Positions 8,554 through 17,834 of a stretch of DNA of 64,000 nucleotides are shown one piece after another. The DNA is from Luteimonas sp. MC1825 (GTDB lineage Bacteria; Pseudomonadota; Gammaproteobacteria; Xanthomonadales; Xanthomonadaceae): the NCBI RefSeq assembly GCF_014764385.1, contig NZ_CP061714.1, positions 1,054,001 through 1,118,000 on the forward strand, read 5' to 3'. The notes beneath the pieces are model-generated. The model did no database searches. It was not told the DNA's origin and worked only from the letters and a program-made list of their open reading frames with translations. Both the position numbers and the translations under genes were made by a program. Within the stretch, counting starts at the first letter, position 1. Each line of letters starts with the position of its first letter.

Positions 8554-9729
8554 ATGGCCATGGCCACTGAAGCGATGGCACCGCAGGCCGGGCTGCGCCA
8601 GGTGCGTGCCTGCGTGATCGGCCCGGACATCATGCACCGCGAGTCATTGCTGGCGATGTTCGCAAGCCTTTCGATCGAGGCGACCAGCACCGACGACTCC
8701 CACACCTTCCTGTCGCGCGCGGGCGGCGACGGGCGCGGCCGCGTGGCGCGTGCGATGGACATCGCCTGGGGCACGCGCGACCCGTCCTGGATGCGCCATG
8801 TGCTGGACGCCATCGACGCGAGCCGCGCCGACGTGTTGGTGTTCCATTGGGGCACCTTGCCGCTCTCGGACATCGTCGCGATCAGGCGCGCCCGGCCGGC
8901 GCTCAGGACCATGCTGATGCTGCTGTGCTTTCCGCTGGCCCTGTCGCCGGCGGGGATCAAGCGCCAGCACCTGGTGCTGCGCCGCTGCCTGCCGAGCATC
9001 GACGCGCTGATCTGTCCCACGCCCGAGATGGCGGACTACCTGCGGCGCCGCGTGCTGGGCCGGCACCGCACCCGGATCGGCGTTGTCCCGCCGTGCTGGC
9101 CGGACGCGGTGCGTCCCACGCTGCGCGCCGCAGGAGAGCGCACGCGCCCGAACCTGGTGTATGTCGGGCGCACCGACCTGTCCGGCAAGACGGTCCATGG
9201 TGCCGACGACATCCGCGTGCTGATGCGCTCGCTGCTCGACGCAGGCATTGAACTGCACCACGCCCGGTCGCCGGAAACCGAGGACGGCCATCCCAATCGC
9301 GTGCATTTCAGGCCGCTGACCAACCTCCAGCTGATGCAGGGGATGGCGGCGTTCGATGCCAGCCTGATCGCCTACAACCTCGACGCCTGCAGCCGCACCG
9401 ACCGCTTCGACCTCACCGTTCCCGACCGCTTGATCTCCAGCGTGCTGGGCGGCACGCCGGTGGCATTGCCACGGGATGGATACGCGGCGTCGAAGACCTA
9501 CCTGCGCGACCATGGCGCGATGCTCACGTTCGCGTCGGCGCACGACCTGTATCGCCAGCTGTCCGACCGTGCCCGCATGGCCGAACTGAAGGAGGTCGCC
9601 TGGGACGCGCGCAACCGCTTCGTGGCGGAGCGCCAGGCCGGTGCGCTTGCGGGTCTGCTTGACGAGGTGCTCGACGAAGCGCCGCAGCGGGTGCGCACGG
9701 CGGTGGCGTGGTCCGGCGGTCGCGGATGA
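8554..9729 (+). CDS. Glycosyltransferase-like protein
   Basis: The 391-residue protein lacks a strong single motif. It has a GT-B-like layout with ADVLVFHWGTLP in the first half, NLVYVGRTDLSGKTVHG at the start of the second half, and VPDRLISSVLGGTPVALP near the end. This matches the donor-binding part of sugar transferases of polysaccharide loci. The start is well supported by a GGGGAGG site 7 bases upstream. It is the first gene of a plus-strand run and overlaps the flippase gene by 4 bases (ATGA). A capsule-type glycosyltransferase acting before export is likely; donor and acceptor are unknown. Confidence 0.7.
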   Translation: MAMATEAMAPQAGLRQVRACVIGPDIMHRESLLAMFASLSIEATSTDDSHTFLSRAGGDGRGRVARAMDIAWGTRDPSWMRHVLDAIDASRADVLVFHWGTLPLSDIVAIRRARPALRTMLMLLCFPLALSPAGIKRQHLVLRRCLPSIDALICPTPEMADYLRRRVLGRHRTRIGVVPPCWPDAVRPTLRAAGERTRPNLVYVGRTDLSGKTVHGADDIRVLMRSLLDAGIELHHARSPETEDGHPNRVHFRPLTNLQLMQGMAAFDASLIAYNLDACSRTDRFDLTVPDRLISSVLGGTPVALPRDGYAASKTYLRDHGAMLTFASAHDLYRQLSDRARMAELKEVAWDARNRFVAERQAGALAGLLDEVLDEAPQRVRTAVAWSGGRG

Positions 9730-11261
9730 AGTCCGCCTTTGGCAGCCATGCCCTGATCCGGTCCGCGCTGATCGTCACCGGTGCCACCTACGTCACCTAC
9801 GTCACTGGCCTGGTGATCAGCATGCTGGCCGCGCGTGGCCTCGGGCCGGCGGATTACGGCCGCTATTCCTACGTGGTGTGGCTGTCGGGAATGGTGGTGG
9901 TGGCCTGCACCAACGGCCTGACCACGACCGGCATCAAGTTCGTCGCGGAGTGCCTGGGCCGTGGCGACGGCGAGGCTGCCGCGCGTGTCTACGGGTTGCT
10001 GCGCCGCTACTTCATGCTGTCGACGGTGGTCGCGTGCCTCGCGTTCCTGGTGCTGGCCCGTTTCACGCTGCCGGACGGCTGGGAGGGCGGCATCGGCCTG
10101 TTCGCCGTCGTCGTTCTGGCCAGCGGCGTGGCGAAAGCGTTCTACCTCCTGCATTCGTCGGTCGCCAAGGGTTACGGCAATTTCGGCATCGAAGCCAACA
10201 CCACCAACATCCTGGGCCTGGTGGGACTGGTGGCGACCATTGGCCTGGTGGTCGCACGGCGCCCGCTCGAGTCCTATCTCGAGCTGCTGGTGGTGCTGAG
10301 CATCTGCCACGCGCTGTTGACCTTCTTCTTCATCCGGCGCACCGCCATCCGCCCGGCCCAAGGTCCCATCGAGGCGGCGATGGCCAGGCGGCTGCGCATC
10401 CACCTCGCGTGGACGGTGATGCTGGTGTTGCTGGCGACCTTCTCCAACCGGACGGTCGAGACCTTCCTCCTCAACAGGACGGCCGGAGCCGAAGCCGTCG
10501 GCTTCTTCATCATCGCCGCCACGATCACGCGCGGCGGCGCCGACCTGCTGGTGAACGGACTCACCGCGGTGCTGATCCCGGCGATGGCGCACTCCTACGG
10601 CCGTGGCGGCGCCGCCGGATTGAATCCGATCCTGTCGAATTCGGTGCGCTACTTCCTGTTCATGGGCCTGGTGCTGGCGGGCGTCGGCGTGTTCTGCGCC
10701 GAGCTTGCGATCAGGCTGCTGTACGGGCCCGAATACGCGCCCGTGGTGAACGTGTTCCGGGCGATGGTGGTCATCGCCGGCCTCACCCTGATGGAAGGTG
10801 CCTTCAACGCGCTGTTGACCACGGCCGACCACCAGCGCCTGCGCGTGATCCTCACCGTCGTGGCGGTCACGGTCAGCGCCGTGCTTGCCTTCGCGCTGGT
10901 GCCGCGCTATGGCCTGTCGGGTGCCGTGGCCGCGCACCTGATCGCGAAGATGGTCATGTTCACGACGATCGTGCTCACCGCGACCCGCACGATGCAGGTG
11001 CGCCTGCCGTGGCGGGAGATCGGCAGGCAATTCGCCTGTGCCATGGTCGCGGCCGCGCTGGCGGCGCTGGTGTGGTGGGCGGGCGATGGCGCGTGGATCG
11101 GCCTGGTGGCGGCGATGGTCTATGCGGTCGCCATGGTCATCTGCTCGTTCCTGTTCAAGTCGTGGAGCGCGCAGGACCTGGAGATGCTGGCCCAGTTGAC
11201 CACGCGATTCCCGCGCGCCTGCTGGTTGCTGGCCGCGCTGGCGCGCCTGGGCGTGCGCTGA
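9726..11261 (+). CDS. Polysaccharide flippase (Wzx/MATE-like)
   Basis: The 511-residue protein is almost entirely hydrophobic, with about 12-14 membrane segments. It opens HALIRSALIVTGATYVTYVTGLVIS, followed by ARGLGPADYGRYSY, the usual first-helix signature of Wzx flippases. It would move undecaprenyl-linked repeat units across the inner membrane. It is translationally coupled to the upstream glycosyltransferase-like gene and precedes the ligase-type and transferase genes of the same locus. Its length fits the family. Confidence 0.88.
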   Translation: MKSAFGSHALIRSALIVTGATYVTYVTGLVISMLAARGLGPADYGRYSYVVWLSGMVVVACTNGLTTTGIKFVAECLGRGDGEAAARVYGLLRRYFMLSTVVACLAFLVLARFTLPDGWEGGIGLFAVVVLASGVAKAFYLLHSSVAKGYGNFGIEANTTNILGLVGLVATIGLVVARRPLESYLELLVVLSICHALLTFFFIRRTAIRPAQGPIEAAMARRLRIHLAWTVMLVLLATFSNRTVETFLLNRTAGAEAVGFFIIAATITRGGADLLVNGLTAVLIPAMAHSYGRGGAAGLNPILSNSVRYFLFMGLVLAGVGVFCAELAIRLLYGPEYAPVVNVFRAMVVIAGLTLMEGAFNALLTTADHQRLRVILTVVAVTVSAVLAFALVPRYGLSGAVAAHLIAKMVMFTTIVLTATRTMQVRLPWREIGRQFACAMVAAALAALVWWAGDGAWIGLVAAMVYAVAMVICSFLFKSWSAQDLEMLAQLTTRFPRACWLLAALARLGVR

Positions 11262-11277
11262 GCGCGCCAGGCGACGC

Positions 11278-12051
11278 TCAGCCCGGCTTCCAGGCGACGT
11301 AATAGATCCAGGGGTCGTCGAGAACGTCCAGGTCACGCCGGCCGTCGGCCGCGATGGTCACCACATCGACGAAGCCGGCCGCGGCCAGCGCGTCGAGTTC
11401 ATGCGCCGGGTCCACGTACACCGTGAGCGACGCGTGGTCATAGGCCTCGTCGTTGACCACGGCGTGGCCTTGCGCCATGACCTGGTCCCCGGCCAGGCGC
11501 CTGCGGTTGGCCTCGCGTGTCCTGCGCGCGGCCACGGCCCTGGCAATCCGCACCGCGAGTCGCAGCGGGTTCGCGGTGACCTTGACACCGGGCAGCGAGA
11601 CCGGGGGGAACGCGCCGCCCAGGATGCGCATGTTGTGCGACGAATACACGAAGGCGCCACCCGGGCGCAGCACGCGCGCCACCGCGCGGTGGACCTGCGC
11701 GCGCTCCTCGTATGCGATGTAGTCGATGCCGTTGAACGAAAAGAGCACCAGGTCGCAGCTGGCGTCGTCGATGCCTTCAAGCGTGCGCGCATCGCCAAGC
11801 CGGATGTCGACCCCCGGATGCCTGGCCCTGCAGGCGTCCACCATGCCCGGCGAGATGTCGAGCGCACGATAGCTGCGCGCGAGTGCATGCAGGTAGCCGG
11901 TGGTGCGCCCGCCGCCGACGCCGACATCGAGCACGTCGCCGCGCACCAGCGGCCAGGCCTCACCGAGCGCGGCGACTTCCGCGGGCGTGAGTGCGGAACG
12001 CGTGGCGAAGTCCTCGACGACGCGCGGCTGCAGGTACGCTTCATTGCCCAT
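11278..12051 (-). CDS. Class I SAM-dependent methyltransferase
   Basis: The 257-residue product carries the SAM-binding motif VLDVGVGGGRTTGYL near residue 45, the LDISPGMV motif II and a VLRPGGAFVYSSHN block, all typical of class I methyltransferases. It may methylate a sugar or a chain terminus; the target is not visible. ATG 12051 was chosen because AAGGGTGAG precedes it, and because a candidate -10 box (12082-12087) lies just upstream, which excludes the ATG at 12096. It stands alone on the minus strand, divergent from the GT2 gene and convergent with the flippase gene. Confidence 0.85.
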   Translation of the reverse strand: MGNEAYLQPRVVEDFATRSALTPAEVAALGEAWPLVRGDVLDVGVGGGRTTGYLHALARSYRALDISPGMVDACRARHPGVDIRLGDARTLEGIDDASCDLVLFSFNGIDYIAYEERAQVHRAVARVLRPGGAFVYSSHNMRILGGAFPPVSLPGVKVTANPLRLAVRIARAVAARRTREANRRRLAGDQVMAQGHAVVNDEAYDHASLTVYVDPAHELDALAAAGFVDVVTIAADGRRDLDVLDDPWIYYVAWKPG

Positions 12052-12081
12052 GTGCTCACCCTTGGCGATGGCCCCCGCCGG

Positions 12082-12087
12082 ATAGTA
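12082..12087 (-). promoter_or_regulatory. Candidate -10 box of the methyltransferase gene
   Basis: On the minus strand these bases read TACTAT. A transcript would begin about 24-26 bases before ATG 12051. No convincing -35 box is visible. Confidence 0.35.
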
Positions 12088-12147
12088 GCGGAACATTCCA
12101 GCGACCCGCACGTGGCTGCCGTTCGCGCGTGGCCATGGCCGGTTGCA

Positions 12148-12180
12148 GGCATTCCGCGCGTTGTCATTGCACGGAATGCC
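12148..12180. repeat. 9-bp perfect inverted repeat in a divergent promoter region
   Basis: GGCATTCCG (12148-12156) and CGGAATGCC (12172-12180) form a perfect dyad with a 15-base spacer. It lies between the methyltransferase gene (minus) and the GT2 gene (plus). No gene ends here and no T-run follows, so an operator is more likely than a terminator. Confidence 0.45.
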
Positions 12181-12267
12181 ACGTCCGCAGCCGAAGGCCA
12201 TGTCGATGCCCATCCGCCCGCAACCGACCGCCGATCGGGCCGACCGCCACGCGTACGCGGCAGTGCC

Positions 12268-13386
12268 GTGAGCAGCGTGTTCTGGGCCTGCGTCGTGCTG
12301 CTGGCGTACACCTATGCCGGTTACCCGTTGCTGATGCGACTGCTGGCGTGGCGGCGTCCGCTGCCCGCGGCCCGGTCCGCGCAGGAGCCGATGGTCACCG
12401 CGGTCCTGGTCGTGCGTGACGCGGCGGGGCTGGTGCGTGCCAAGCTCGACAACCTGCTCCTGCTCGACTGGCCCGGTGACCGGCTCGAGATCGTGGTTGC
12501 ATGCGACGGCTGCACCGACGGCACGGCCGCGGCATGCCGCGCGGTTGGCGACCCCCGCGTGCGCGTGCTCGAATTCAATGCGAGGCGCGGCAAGGCCGCA
12601 TGCCTCAACGACGCGGTGGCCGTGGCGCGCGGCGAGGTGCTGCTGATGGTCGACGTGCGCCAGCGGGTGGATCCGCAGGCGCTGCGCGCACTGGTCGCGC
12701 GCCTCGCCGATCCCGCCGTCGGCGCGGCCAGTGGCGAGCTGTGTTTCGAGGACCCGGAATCGGGTTTCGCCTGCAGTGTCGACGCCTATTGGCGCTACGA
12801 GAAGATGCTGCGGCTGGCCGAGAGCCGGAGTGGCTCGGTGGTCGGTGTCACCGGCGCCTTGTACGTGCTGCGGCGCAACCTGTTCGAGCCCCTCCCCGAA
12901 GGCACCGTGCTGGACGACGTGCTGGTGCCGATGCGGGTCGCGGCGCGCGGGGGCCGGGTGGTGTTCGAGCAGCGTGCCATCGCCTGGGACCGTGCATCGC
13001 CGTCGCCGGCCCAGGAGCGTGCGCGCAAGGTCAGGACGCTGGCGGGTAACTTCCAGCTGCTGCAGCTCGCGCCGTGGCTGTTGGACCCGTTCGCCAACCC
13101 GCTGTGGTTCCGCTTCGTGAGCCACAAGTTGCTGCGCCTGGTGGCGCCATGGGCGATCCTCGTGCTCCTCACCGCAACCTGCGTACTGGCCACGCGCGGA
13201 AGCTTCTACCAGGCCTGCCTGTGGCTGGCACTCGCCGCGGGGCTCCTGCTGCTGCTCGCCCGCGTGCTGCCTGCGTTGTCACGATCCCTCCCGGTCAGGC
13301 TGCTGTCGGCGTTCCTGCACATGAACCTCTATTCCGCGGAAGCGGCGATCGCGTTCGCGCGACGCGACCTGACCCGCCTGTGGTGA
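12268..13386 (+). CDS. Glycosyltransferase family 2, membrane-bound
   Basis: The 372-residue protein has an N-terminal membrane helix (VFWACVVLLAYTYAGYPLL), a GT-A domain and two C-terminal helices. The GT-A domain shows VACDGCTDGT and LNDAVAVARGEVLLMVD. The last Asp region corresponds to the DxD area but reads DVRQRV, so metal binding may differ from classical GT2. TVLDDVLVPMR fits the catalytic ED region as Asp-Asp. It is a processive or repeat-unit transferase of the hyaluronan/cellulose-synthase-like group. GTG 12268 is the only reasonable start, as no in-frame ATG lies nearby. Confidence 0.85.
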   Translation: MSSVFWACVVLLAYTYAGYPLLMRLLAWRRPLPAARSAQEPMVTAVLVVRDAAGLVRAKLDNLLLLDWPGDRLEIVVACDGCTDGTAAACRAVGDPRVRVLEFNARRGKAACLNDAVAVARGEVLLMVDVRQRVDPQALRALVARLADPAVGAASGELCFEDPESGFACSVDAYWRYEKMLRLAESRSGSVVGVTGALYVLRRNLFEPLPEGTVLDDVLVPMRVAARGGRVVFEQRAIAWDRASPSPAQERARKVRTLAGNFQLLQLAPWLLDPFANPLWFRFVSHKLLRLVAPWAILVLLTATCVLATRGSFYQACLWLALAAGLLLLLARVLPALSRSLPVRLLSAFLHMNLYSAEAAIAFARRDLTRLW

Positions 13387-13399
13387 GCGGCAACCGCCC

Positions 13400-14710
13400 A
13401 TGCCCGCCTTCGTATTCATCGTCGCCTACCTGATTCTTGTCCTCATCCGCCCGCAGGAATATCCGCGCTGGGCGGATTCCGGCGTGCCGTTCATGCCGGT
13501 CGCGCTGATCCTCGCGGTGCTGGCATGGCTCGCTTCGCGCAACAAGCGCTTCGACGAGCCGCAGTACCCGCTGCTGGTGCTGTTCACGGTCGCCACGGGC
13601 ATTTCGGTGGCGGTGAACGGCTGGCTGGGCGGTGCGGTGGAGCAGTACAAGCAGTTCATGCCCACGCTGGTCGCGTTCGTGCTGCTGGCCAATGCCATCA
13701 CCACCCGGCGGCGGACGGAGCAGGTCATGGTGGTCTTCATCCTCAGCGCGCTGTTGCTGGCCTGGCATGGCGTCGAGCAGTCGGCGCTCGGCGTGGGCTG
13801 GACAGGGATGCCGCTGGTGGAGGACGGGCGCATCCAGTACGTGGGCATCTTCAGCGATCCGAACGACCTCGGCATGCTGTTCGTGATCTGCCTGCCGATG
13901 ACGGTCTACATGGGCAGCCGCGGCGGCATGATGGGGATGCGACGCCTGCTGTGGGTCGCGGTCGGGGCGTTCCTCCTCTACGGGGTCTACCTGACGAATT
14001 CGCGCGGGGCGATGCTCGCAGTCGTGGTGATGGCGGGGGCACACGTCTGGCTGCGCCGGGGCCCGATGCTGGCCGGGCTGATCGCGGCGGGCAGCCTGGT
14101 CACCATGCGGCTGATGCCCTCGCGCCTCACCGACCTCGATGTCCAGGAAGGCTCGGCCACGGGCCGGGTGGAGGCCTGGTACGAGGGCTTCCGGATGTTC
14201 CTGGAAAACCCGCTGTTCGGCGTGGGGACGGGAAGCTTCGAGGAGTACCACACGCTCACCGCGCACAACTCGCTGGTCCTCGTGCTGGCGGAGAACGGCC
14301 TGTTCGGGTTCATTCCCTGGCTGGCGTTCGTGGGCTACTGCTTCTGGATGATGCTGAGGCTGGTGCGGCATTCGCCCGAGGTTGCCGATGGCGGCGGCGA
14401 TGACGCCAACGAGGAAGCCAACGACATCGCGGCCGCGCAGTCGTGGGCCACCGACCGGGCGATCGCGTGGACGCTGCTGGTGTCGCTGGCCGGATTCGCC
14501 ACGTGTGCGTTCTTCCTCAGCCGCAGCTACCTGATCCTCTTCTACCTGCTGGCGGCCGTGGTGGTCGCGCACTTCACCGACGTGCGGCAGCGCTGGCCGG
14601 ACGTGGTGCCGTTCCGGCTGAGCCAGGACATTCCGCGCTGGGGGCTGTACTCGGGCGTCGCCGTGGTCGTGTTCTACCTCATCCTCAAGGTGCTGCTGGC
14701 GAGACTATGA
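13400..14710 (+). CDS. O-antigen ligase / polymerase family membrane protein
   Basis: This 436-residue hydrophobic protein has about ten membrane segments and a large periplasmic loop. The loop has the family pattern NPLFGVGTGSFEEYHTLTAHNSLVLVLAENGLFG, in which the conserved His and the short GVG motif stand out. Members polymerise repeat units (Wzy) or ligate glycans to lipid A or protein. The relatives I know in exosortase loci are annotated as putative O-glycosylation ligases. The N-terminal FVFIVAYLILVLIRPQEY matches that group from memory. It overlaps the following transferase gene by 4 bases. Confidence 0.85.
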   Translation: MPAFVFIVAYLILVLIRPQEYPRWADSGVPFMPVALILAVLAWLASRNKRFDEPQYPLLVLFTVATGISVAVNGWLGGAVEQYKQFMPTLVAFVLLANAITTRRRTEQVMVVFILSALLLAWHGVEQSALGVGWTGMPLVEDGRIQYVGIFSDPNDLGMLFVICLPMTVYMGSRGGMMGMRRLLWVAVGAFLLYGVYLTNSRGAMLAVVVMAGAHVWLRRGPMLAGLIAAGSLVTMRLMPSRLTDLDVQEGSATGRVEAWYEGFRMFLENPLFGVGTGSFEEYHTLTAHNSLVLVLAENGLFGFIPWLAFVGYCFWMMLRLVRHSPEVADGGGDDANEEANDIAAAQSWATDRAIAWTLLVSLAGFATCAFFLSRSYLILFYLLAAVVVAHFTDVRQRWPDVVPFRLSQDIPRWGLYSGVAVVVFYLILKVLLARL

Positions 14711-15933
14711 CCATCGACGCAAGTGCACGGCGATCGCGACGCATCGCCATCGTCACACCGATCCTGCCTGTCCCGCATGACCTCACGCGTGGTCGCTACA
14801 TCCACGAGACCGCGCGCGCGCTGTCCCGGCTGGCCACGACCAGGGTCTTCTTCCCGCAGGTGAAGTACCCGCGCATCCGTGGGCTGGCACCAAGGAGTTT
14901 CCTGCAAGGCCATGTCGGCGATGACTACCGCCTCGACGGCATCGACCTCGAGCCCTACACCTATCCGGGACTGCCCGGACTGTCGCGTGCCAGCAATGGC
15001 ATGGTCGGCGCCTGGGCCCTGACCCCCAGGCTGCGTGCCTTCGCCCCGGATGTGGTGCTGGCGTACTGGGTCTATCCGGATGGCCATGCCGCGCTGATGG
15101 CATCACGCCGGCTCGGGCTGCCCTGCATCATCGGCGCCCGCGGGTCGGACATCCACGTGCGGTCGGGGATCAGCCGCCGCCTCACCCGCCGGGCGCTGCT
15201 CGGCGCCGACGCGGTGCTGACCGTCAGCGAGGCGATGCGCCGCGCGGCGATCGGCGATTACGGCGTGGAGCCGGCCCGGGTGCGCACGATCGTCAACGGC
15301 ATCGACACCGCGGTGTTCCACCGCAGGGATCGTGGCCGGATGCGCGACCTGCTGGGCATCGCTGCGCAGGCGAAGCTCGTGACCTACGTCGGCCGCTTCG
15401 TCGAAGCCAAGGGCATGCACGAACTGCTGGCCGCGTTCGCGGCGCTGGCCGCACGCGACCCCGATGTCGCGCTCGCGCTCGTCGGCGACGGCGTGATGCG
15501 GTCGCAGCTGGCGGCCATGGTCGAGTCCGCCGGGCTGGCGCACCGCGTGCACATGCCCGGCGGGCTGGAACCCGCACAGGTGGCGGAGTGGATAGCCGCC
15601 TCCAACGTGCTGGCCTTGCCCAGCTGGTCGGAGGGCTATCCCAATGTGGTAGTCGAGGCGGTGGCCTGCGGCTGCCCGGTGGTCGCCAGCGACGTCGGCG
15701 GTGCGCGCGAGATCATCCATGCGGGCAACGGCCTGCTGGTACCGGCACGCGACGCGGCGGCACTGGAACACGCGCTCGAAGAAGCCATGGCCAGGACCTG
15801 GGATGCCGCCGCGATGTCGGCTGCCTGCAGTCGCGGCTGGGACGCGGTTGCCATTGACACCCTGGCCGCCTGCGAGCACGTGCTGGCGCAATGGCGGCCG
15901 GCCGCGGTCACGCGTGCGGCATCAGCCGCCTAG
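14707..15933 (+). CDS. Glycosyltransferase family 4
   Basis: The 408-residue protein is a GT-B enzyme. It has RRIAIVTPILPVPHDLTRGRYIHE at the N-terminus (acceptor side) and YVGRFVEAKGMHEL at the start of the donor domain. PSWSEGYPNVVVEAVACGCPVVASDVGG provides the E-x7-E motif of retaining GT4 transferases. IIGARGSDIHV is also typical. It would add one sugar of the repeat unit at the cytoplasmic membrane face. ATGA overlap with the ligase-type gene fixes the start at 14707 and implies translational coupling. Confidence 0.92.
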   Translation: MTIDASARRSRRIAIVTPILPVPHDLTRGRYIHETARALSRLATTRVFFPQVKYPRIRGLAPRSFLQGHVGDDYRLDGIDLEPYTYPGLPGLSRASNGMVGAWALTPRLRAFAPDVVLAYWVYPDGHAALMASRRLGLPCIIGARGSDIHVRSGISRRLTRRALLGADAVLTVSEAMRRAAIGDYGVEPARVRTIVNGIDTAVFHRRDRGRMRDLLGIAAQAKLVTYVGRFVEAKGMHELLAAFAALAARDPDVALALVGDGVMRSQLAAMVESAGLAHRVHMPGGLEPAQVAEWIAASNVLALPSWSEGYPNVVVEAVACGCPVVASDVGGAREIIHAGNGLLVPARDAAALEHALEEAMARTWDAAAMSAACSRGWDAVAIDTLAACEHVLAQWRPAAVTRAASAA

Positions 15934-16006
15934 GGTGCCGCCCGCACGCCCGCACAGGGCCGGTCTGCACGCCATTCCACGTTCTGTGGATGTGAGAGGG
16001 GCGGGC

Positions 16007-16303
16007 ATGCATGTGCGATCCCCATCGTCGACCGATACGGACAGCGCGAGCCAGATGGACTTCAAGACAATCGTCAAGCCCTTCATCCTGGGCAATTTCC
16101 TGTTCACCGATGACGCTGCCGCCGTCGCCGACGACTCGTCGCTGATCCGCGGTGGAATCGTCGACTCCACCGGCATCCTGGAACTGATCGAGTTCCTTGA
16201 AGCCACCTGCGGCATCCGCGTCGCCGCGGAAGAAATGGTGCCGGCCAACTTCGATTCCATCGACACCATCAGTGCATTCCTCCAGCGCAAGACGGCCGCC
16301 TGA
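16007..16303 (+). CDS. Acyl carrier protein
   Basis: The 98-residue product carries a GGIVDSTGILELIEFLE segment. Its Ser54, within DSTG, is the expected phosphopantetheine attachment site, followed by the acidic helix II of carrier proteins. The start at 16007 is preceded by AGAGGGG at suitable spacing. A start at 16055 (MDFK) would give an 82-residue protein closer to usual length. The next gene encodes an acyl-CoA ligase-type enzyme, so the pair could activate and hold an acyl group for transfer to a sugar or amine. It is not the fatty-acid AcpP: its neighbours and sequence differ. Confidence 0.88.
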   Translation: MHVRSPSSTDTDSASQMDFKTIVKPFILGNFLFTDDAAAVADDSSLIRGGIVDSTGILELIEFLEATCGIRVAAEEMVPANFDSIDTISAFLQRKTAA

Positions 16304-16310
16304 GCGCGCC

Positions 16311-17834
16311 GTGATCGCACTGGCGCAACGCTTGCTGACCACGGCGCGGGCCACGCCGGCTGCGCCCGCGCTCGTCGCCGGCGAACACCGCATGGACTAT
16401 GCCGCACTGGCGGACCAGGTGCGGCGGTTTGCCGCGATGCTGGTGTCCCGGGGCATCGGCGTCGGCGAGCGCGTGGCCATCGTGTTGCCGAACTCGATCG
16501 AGGCCGTGGTGGCCTGCTATGGCTGCTGGCTTGCCGGCTGCATCGCCGTTCCCCTGGCGTCGCGGTCGCCGACGCGCGAGCTGCGCGCATTGCTGCGGCA
16601 TGCCGGGGCACGCATGACCGTGCTCGAAGCGTCCAACGCCGACGCGCACGCCGCCGTTGCCGGCTGCGACCGCCAACCGGCAACGATCGTGCTTGGCGAC
16701 CGCGCGCCGGGCGCCGGCGCAACGGGCTGGGACGAGGCGCTGCGCATCGCGCCACGGGCCGGGTCGCGGGGTGCCGGTGCGGTGGCGTCGATCATGTACA
16801 CCTCGGGCACCACGGGCCGACCCAAGGGCGTGACGCTGACGCACGCGAACTTCGCCGCCAACGTCGACGCCATCATCGCCTACCTCGCACTGGATGCCGC
16901 TGACAGCGCCATCTCGGTGCTGCCCTTCCATTACGCCTACGGTGCGTCGGTGCTGCACACGCACCTCGCGATCGGCGCGCGGGTGGTGATCGAGCCGAAC
17001 CCGATGTTCCCGCGCCTGCTGGTCGAGACCATCGAGCGCGAGCGCCCAACCGGCTTCCCGGGCGTGGCGTCAAGCTTTGCACTGCTGCTCGACCACGCGG
17101 CACTCGCCGGACATGACCTGTCCAGCCTGCGCTACCTGACCAATGCCGGCGGTGCGCTGCCGGTCGCACTGGCACGGCGCCTGCGCGAAGCGCTGCCTGG
17201 CGCGGCGCTGATCGCCATGTACGGCCAGACCGAAGCCACGGCCCGATTGACGTGGCTGCCGTCCGATCGCCTGGACGCGAAGCCCGGTTCGGCTGGCCGG
17301 GCGATCGCCGGCGTGAGCCTGCAGGTGCGCGACGAAACCGGCATGCCATTGCCGCCGGGTGCGGAAGGCGAGGTCTGGGTCCGGGGTGACAACGTGATGT
17401 CCGGATACTGGCGCGATGCCGCCGCGACCGCCGCGGTCCTGCGCGACGGCTGGCTGCGCACGGGCGACATCGGCCATCTCGACGACGATGGCTTCCTGTT
17501 CCTGGCCGGGCGCCGCAGCGACCTGATCAAGACCGGCGGGCATCGCGTGCATCCGATGGAGGTGGAAGAAGTGCTGCACGAGCTGCCCGGCATCATCGAG
17601 GCGGCCGTGGCCGGGGTGGACGACGAGGTGCTGGGCCAGGTGGTCAAGGCCTGGGTGGTGACCGACGGGCGCGCGCTCGACGCGCGCGGCGTGCGTGCGC
17701 ATTGCCGGGACAGGCTGGCGGCGCACAAGGTGCCGAAGCTCGTCGACTTTGTCGGCGCGCTGCCCAGGACCGCCTCCGGCAAGGTCCGGCGCGCCGTGCT
17801 GGCCGAACCCGTCGCGGAAGGGGAACCGTCATGA
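16311..17834 (+). CDS. Acyl-CoA ligase / AMP-dependent synthetase, XrtA-locus type
   Basis: The 507-residue protein shows the AMP-forming signature IMYTSGTTGRPKG near residue 163. It also has MYGQTEATARLTW and the C-terminal hinge TGDIGHLDDDGFLFLAGRRSDLIKTGG. The catalytic Lys of ASGKVRR is near the end. It activates a carboxylic acid as an acyl adenylate and passes it to CoA or, given the carrier gene just upstream, to that carrier. This family is known as an exosortase-A-associated ligase (TIGR03098-type, from memory). GTG 16311 follows the carrier stop by 7 bases. The stop overlaps the next gene (ATGA). Confidence 0.92.
   Translation: MIALAQRLLTTARATPAAPALVAGEHRMDYAALADQVRRFAAMLVSRGIGVGERVAIVLPNSIEAVVACYGCWLAGCIAVPLASRSPTRELRALLRHAGARMTVLEASNADAHAAVAGCDRQPATIVLGDRAPGAGATGWDEALRIAPRAGSRGAGAVASIMYTSGTTGRPKGVTLTHANFAANVDAIIAYLALDAADSAISVLPFHYAYGASVLHTHLAIGARVVIEPNPMFPRLLVETIERERPTGFPGVASSFALLLDHAALAGHDLSSLRYLTNAGGALPVALARRLREALPGAALIAMYGQTEATARLTWLPSDRLDAKPGSAGRAIAGVSLQVRDETGMPLPPGAEGEVWVRGDNVMSGYWRDAAATAAVLRDGWLRTGDIGHLDDDGFLFLAGRRSDLIKTGGHRVHPMEVEEVLHELPGIIEAAVAGVDDEVLGQVVKAWVVTDGRALDARGVRAHCRDRLAAHKVPKLVDFVGALPRTASGKVRRAVLAEPVAEGEPS

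Noticed and set aside
9498..11336. A 612-codon open frame opposite the flippase gene
   Set aside because: It is very rich in His, Arg and Gln with no domain pattern, while the plus-strand frame is a typical membrane transporter.
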